Assembly (NCBI GenBank): GCA_035295125.1
Contig: DATGJP010000094.1
Span: forward strand, 1-28,937
Length of the DNA: 28,937 nucleotides
Direction of reading: 5' to 3'
From: JAICMB01 sp035295125
GTDB taxonomy: Bacteria; Acidobacteriota; Terriglobia; Bryobacterales; Bryobacteraceae
Shown: positions 26,009-28,937 of the stretch, piece by piece
Layout: every line of letters starts with the position of its first letter
How positions within the stretch are numbered: position 1 is the first letter of the stretch
The notes under the pieces: model-generated
Seen by the model: only the letters and a program-made list of their open reading frames with translations
Told to the model about the DNA's origin: nothing
Databases searched by the model: none
Program-made: the position numbers and the translations under genes

Positions 26009-28663
26009 ATGCCTCTCTCGCCCGGCGACAAACTCGGCCCCTACGAGATCCTCGCGCGAATCGGCGCAGGCGGAATGGGCGAGGTCTGGAAGGCTCGCGA
26101 CACCCGATTGAATAGACTCGTCGCGATCAAGACATCTCAGGAGGGGTTCTCCGAGCGTTTCGAGCAGGAAGCGCACGCCATCTCGGCTCTGAACCACCCG
26201 CACATTTGCCAGCTCTACGACGTTGGGCCGGACTACCTGGTGATGGAGTACATCGAAGGCACGGCTCTGACTGGCCGCCTGCCGCTTCCGCAGGTTCTGA
26301 AGTATGCCGCGCAAATCAGCGATGCACTTGACGCCGCGCACAGAAAAGGGATTACGCATCGCGATCTGAAGCCCGCCAACATTCTCGTCACGAAGTCCGG
26401 CATTAAGTTGCTCGACTTCGGCCTGGCGAAGCTGCATTCGGCCAGCCCGGTCTCCCAAGCCCCCAGCGCCAACACCCTCACCATGGCGATCACCGGCAAA
26501 CACGAGATCGTCGGTACGTTGCAGTATATGTCGCCCGAGCAGTTGCAAGCGCAGCCCGGCGGTGAAGAAGTTGACGCAAGAAGCGACATCTTTTCGTTCG
26601 GCGCGCTGCTCTATGAGATGCTGACCGGCCAGCGAGTGTTCGAAGGCCCTTCCACAGCAAGCGTAATTGCGGCGATCATCGAGCGTCCCGCGCCTTCTGT
26701 AGCCGCGCTGGCGCCGCCGTCCCTCGATCGGCTCTTGCAGCGATGTCTGGCTAAGCACCCCGATGACCGCTGGCAAACCGCGCGCGATCTGAAAGCTGAA
26801 CTGGAATGGATCGCCCAGGAACTGCGTGACCCGCCCAAGCAGCCAATACCCTCGTCCCGGCGGAGTCGCTGGCTGTGGCTCGCCGCCGTGGCGTCGCTCG
26901 TCTTAGTGACCGCGGCATGGTCCTTGACCAGGTTTCGCAAGCCGTCCGACCTTCAGCACGAATGGCGGTTTCAAATTTCGCTCCCGGCCGACCTCCGATT
27001 AAGCGCATACGGGTCGTTCGCACTTTCTCCCGATGGACGGCTTCTGGCATATTTCGCCGCGAATCCTGAAGGCGTTTATCACCTCTGGATTCGATCCCAG
27101 GAATCGCTCGAAGCTCGCCAGGTGTCAGGGACTGACATGGTGGAATCTACACGAGCAGGAGCCCCACGTCCGCCCTTCTGGTCGCCGGACAGCCGCTTCG
27201 TGGCTTATGGATTCAATGGAAAGCTGGTGAAAGTGGATGTCGCAGGCGGCGGACTTCCCCAATTCGTCGGCTCCATACCGGACGCCGCAACCGGCGGTTC
27301 GTGGAACGCCGATGGAGTAATCCTCCTCGGCAACAATCAAGGCCCGCTGCTTAAAGTTTCGTCAGAAGGCGGTACACCGTCTCCCATCACATTCGTGGAT
27401 CCCGCCTTCAAAGAGCGAAATCACGGCTACCCGGTATTTCTGCCGGATGGGAAGCACTTCCTCTACATGCGCGTGGGTCGAGCGCGAGAGCATGTTGGCA
27501 TCTACGTGGGCTCGATCGAAAACAAGCCGGAGGCCCAGCCCGCGAATCGTTTGATCGAGTCTTTCTCCAACGCTGTCTTCGTACCGGGATCCAACTCGGT
27601 GGGAGAGCTTCTATTCCTGAGTGAAGGTCGACTGCTCGCTCAGCGCTTTCATTGCGGGCGTCTCGAACTCATGGGGCAACCCGTCTCCGTCGCCGATCAG
27701 ATCGGCAGTTTCGGCACCTACGGGTTTTTCGCGGCATCAGTGAATCACGTGTTGATTTACCGTGTGGCGAATTGGACAAGCCAGCTAAAATGGTTCGATC
27801 GCCAAGGCAAAATCCTGGGCGTTGTCGGAGAGCCTGCCGTCTACTGGCCTGGCATCGCACTAGCGCCTGACGACTCCAAAGTTGCCGTATCGCGCGACGG
27901 CGATATCTGGCTTCACGAATTCGCCAGGGGCGTGAGTACCCGATTGACGCTTGGCATGGGCTTCAACCGAAATCCCATTTGGTCACCCGACGGCGCGCGC
28001 GTAACATATTCGTCTTCTCGGGCGGGCGCCGGCGACCTATACCGCAAATACGCCAACGGGACCGGAGAGGACGAACTGCTATTGAAATCGGACCCAGCTA
28101 AATTCCCGTCGAGTTGGTCTCCCGACGAGCGGTCGCTGCTCTACACGGTCGGAGCGAACGAAGACAGGAGCCTCTGGAGGCTCTCTCACGTCGACGTGGC
28201 CGGCAAAGCGGAGTCCATACCCTTTGTGCAAAGCCATTCGGTCGCCGAGAAAGGCTACTATTCCCCCAACAATCGCTGGATCGCATACGTGTCGGCGGAA
28301 TCGGGCCGCAGTGAGGTGTATGTGCAGACCCTCGAAGCGGGCAGTTCGGGCGGTCAGGGCAAGTGGATTGTATCCAAAGGTGGGGGCACCAATCCACGCT
28401 GGCGGCGCGATACCAAAGAACTGTATTATCTCGCCACGGATGGCACGGTCATGGCCGTGGACATCCAGGGAAACGGATCGTTTCAGCCTGGTGCTCCGCA
28501 TGCATTATTCCAGGGACCCCCCAGATCGGTAGCCCGCTCAGGGAATGATTCCTCGCCATCCTACGACGTCACCGCTGACGGAAAGCGGTTTCTGTTCCTG
28601 GTGCCGGATCTGGACAACTCGCGAGTGCCGTTTACAGTTCTCCTGAACTGGAAGGTTCAGTGA
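26009..28663 (+). CDS. Membrane Ser/Thr protein kinase with C-terminal beta-propeller (PD40/TolB-like)
   Basis: This 884-residue protein joins a Hanks-type kinase to an extracytoplasmic sensor-like domain. Kinase motifs are complete: I-G-A-G-G-M-G-E-V (18-26), K41, helix-C E54, H-R-D119-L-K-P-A-N, D136-F-G and G-T-L-Q-Y-M-S-P-E. A single membrane helix follows at about 288-307 (WLWLAAVASLVLVTAAW). The rest is a repeated beta-propeller with PD40/TolB-type blades such as FALSPDGRLLAYFA, PFWSPDSRFVAY, PIWSPDGARVTYSS and SSWSPDERSLLYTV. Kinases of this build are greatly expanded in Acidobacteria. The propeller probably senses a ligand or partner outside the membrane; its target is unknown. No classic PASTA domain is present. 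It is divergent from the tetR operon with about 110 bases between. Confidence 0.93.
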   Translation: MPLSPGDKLGPYEILARIGAGGMGEVWKARDTRLNRLVAIKTSQEGFSERFEQEAHAISALNHPHICQLYDVGPDYLVMEYIEGTALTGRLPLPQVLKYAAQISDALDAAHRKGITHRDLKPANILVTKSGIKLLDFGLAKLHSASPVSQAPSANTLTMAITGKHEIVGTLQYMSPEQLQAQPGGEEVDARSDIFSFGALLYEMLTGQRVFEGPSTASVIAAIIERPAPSVAALAPPSLDRLLQRCLAKHPDDRWQTARDLKAELEWIAQELRDPPKQPIPSSRRSRWLWLAAVASLVLVTAAWSLTRFRKPSDLQHEWRFQISLPADLRLSAYGSFALSPDGRLLAYFAANPEGVYHLWIRSQESLEARQVSGTDMVESTRAGAPRPPFWSPDSRFVAYGFNGKLVKVDVAGGGLPQFVGSIPDAATGGSWNADGVILLGNNQGPLLKVSSEGGTPSPITFVDPAFKERNHGYPVFLPDGKHFLYMRVGRAREHVGIYVGSIENKPEAQPANRLIESFSNAVFVPGSNSVGELLFLSEGRLLAQRFHCGRLELMGQPVSVADQIGSFGTYGFFAASVNHVLIYRVANWTSQLKWFDRQGKILGVVGEPAVYWPGIALAPDDSKVAVSRDGDIWLHEFARGVSTRLTLGMGFNRNPIWSPDGARVTYSSSRAGAGDLYRKYANGTGEDELLLKSDPAKFPSSWSPDERSLLYTVGANEDRSLWRLSHVDVAGKAESIPFVQSHSVAEKGYYSPNNRWIAYVSAESGRSEVYVQTLEAGSSGGQGKWIVSKGGGTNPRWRRDTKELYYLATDGTVMAVDIQGNGSFQPGAPHALFQGPPRSVARSGNDSSPSYDVTADGKRFLFLVPDLDNSRVPFTVLLNWKVQ

Positions 28664-28705
28664 AGCAGGCATTCAGCCTCGCTTTGGACTTCACCGCGGA
28701 AGGAT

Positions 28706-28719
28706 AGGCGAAACCGCCT
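28706..28719. repeat. Dispersed palindromic repeat, unit 3 (degenerate)
   Basis: AGGCG, loop AAAC, CGCCT with flanks CCCACC. It has the same orientation as unit 2. The outer base pairs of the stem are lost, and TCCCACC replaces the ACCACC flank of unit 2. Confidence 0.6.
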
Positions 28720-28775
28720 GTCCCACCTTTTTCCAACCTGACCGCTGCCGTTGGTTGCGGCTGTGCTTCTTGATG

Positions 28776-28797
28776 GCGCAGGCGGTTTCGCCTGCGC
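28776..28797. repeat. Dispersed palindromic repeat, unit 4
   Basis: GCGCAGGCG, loop GTTT, CGCCTGCGC gives the longest stem of the family, nine perfect pairs. It has the same orientation as unit 1 and is inverted relative to unit 3, about 60 bases away. Confidence 0.7.
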
Positions 28798-28937
28798 CTG
28801 GAGTTTGGCCCTTTTTGACGTATTCTCGGCTAAGCATTGCAGTACAGTAGGGCACTGGAAAGAGAGGGCTTGAATTTCTGCGGCTTCGTGGTCGACAGTG
28901 CCTGTGATGCGAAGTCGGAGAAATTGGGGCCTACGCC

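Larger units (their letters stand above)
28664..28937. other. Intergenic end of window with two palindromic repeats
   Basis: No gene is supported after the kinase. The stretch contains repeat units 3 and 4 and, at 28815-28820, a TTGACG that could be a -35 box for a gene beyond the window, with only a poor TGCAGT 17 bases on. An ATG near 28907 stays open to the edge but is too short to judge. Confidence 0.45.

Overview
The window looks like a piece of a GC-rich acidobacterial chromosome, probably of the Solibacter/Bryobacter kind. This is inferred from the gene types (a Ser/Thr kinase fused to a beta-propeller, secreted hemicellulose and phenolic-ester hydrolases, a polyhydroxyalkanoate-system protein) and not from a marker gene. 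All assignments come from reading the sequence; no database search was run.

Left part (1-6.8 kb): a strip of gene wreckage (phage terminase, CzcA-type metal pump, GH3 beta-glucosidase, sialate O-acetylesterase remnants) runs into a minus-strand plant-polysaccharide operon: GH51 alpha-L-arabinofuranosidase, a secreted esterase, a tannase/feruloyl esterase and the broken sialate O-acetylesterase. A divergent esterase keeps only its N-terminal sandwich domain before its sequence stops at about 6.8 kb.

Middle part (about 6.9-14.6 kb): an apparent integrative element. It ends in a large serine recombinase whose last codons lie inside an initiator tRNA-Met gene, the presumed attachment site. Its cargo is a MerR-like regulator facing away from a two-gene unit: a long prokaryotic Argonaute and, overlapping it by 13 bases, a 532-residue protein of unknown family. 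The Argonaute keeps a guide-end binding pocket (Y, K, Q, K) but has Gly and His at two PIWI catalytic positions, so it is probably a guide-directed sensor without slicing activity. The partner shows no SIR2, TIR, nuclease or clear membrane signature and is the best candidate here for an undescribed effector or adaptor. Three small genes, one with an excisionase-like helix-turn-helix, lie between the pair and the recombinase.

Right part (14.6-28.9 kb): ordinary chromosome. A PHA-system protein, RmlC and RmlA nucleotide-sugar enzymes, a zinc-ribbon membrane protein, a dienelactone hydrolase, an amidase, a complete tetR-MFP-RND-OMF efflux operon with a clear palindromic operator, and a receptor-type Ser/Thr kinase. 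A dispersed palindromic repeat family occurs as two inverted pairs, near 19.2-19.3 kb and 28.7-28.8 kb.
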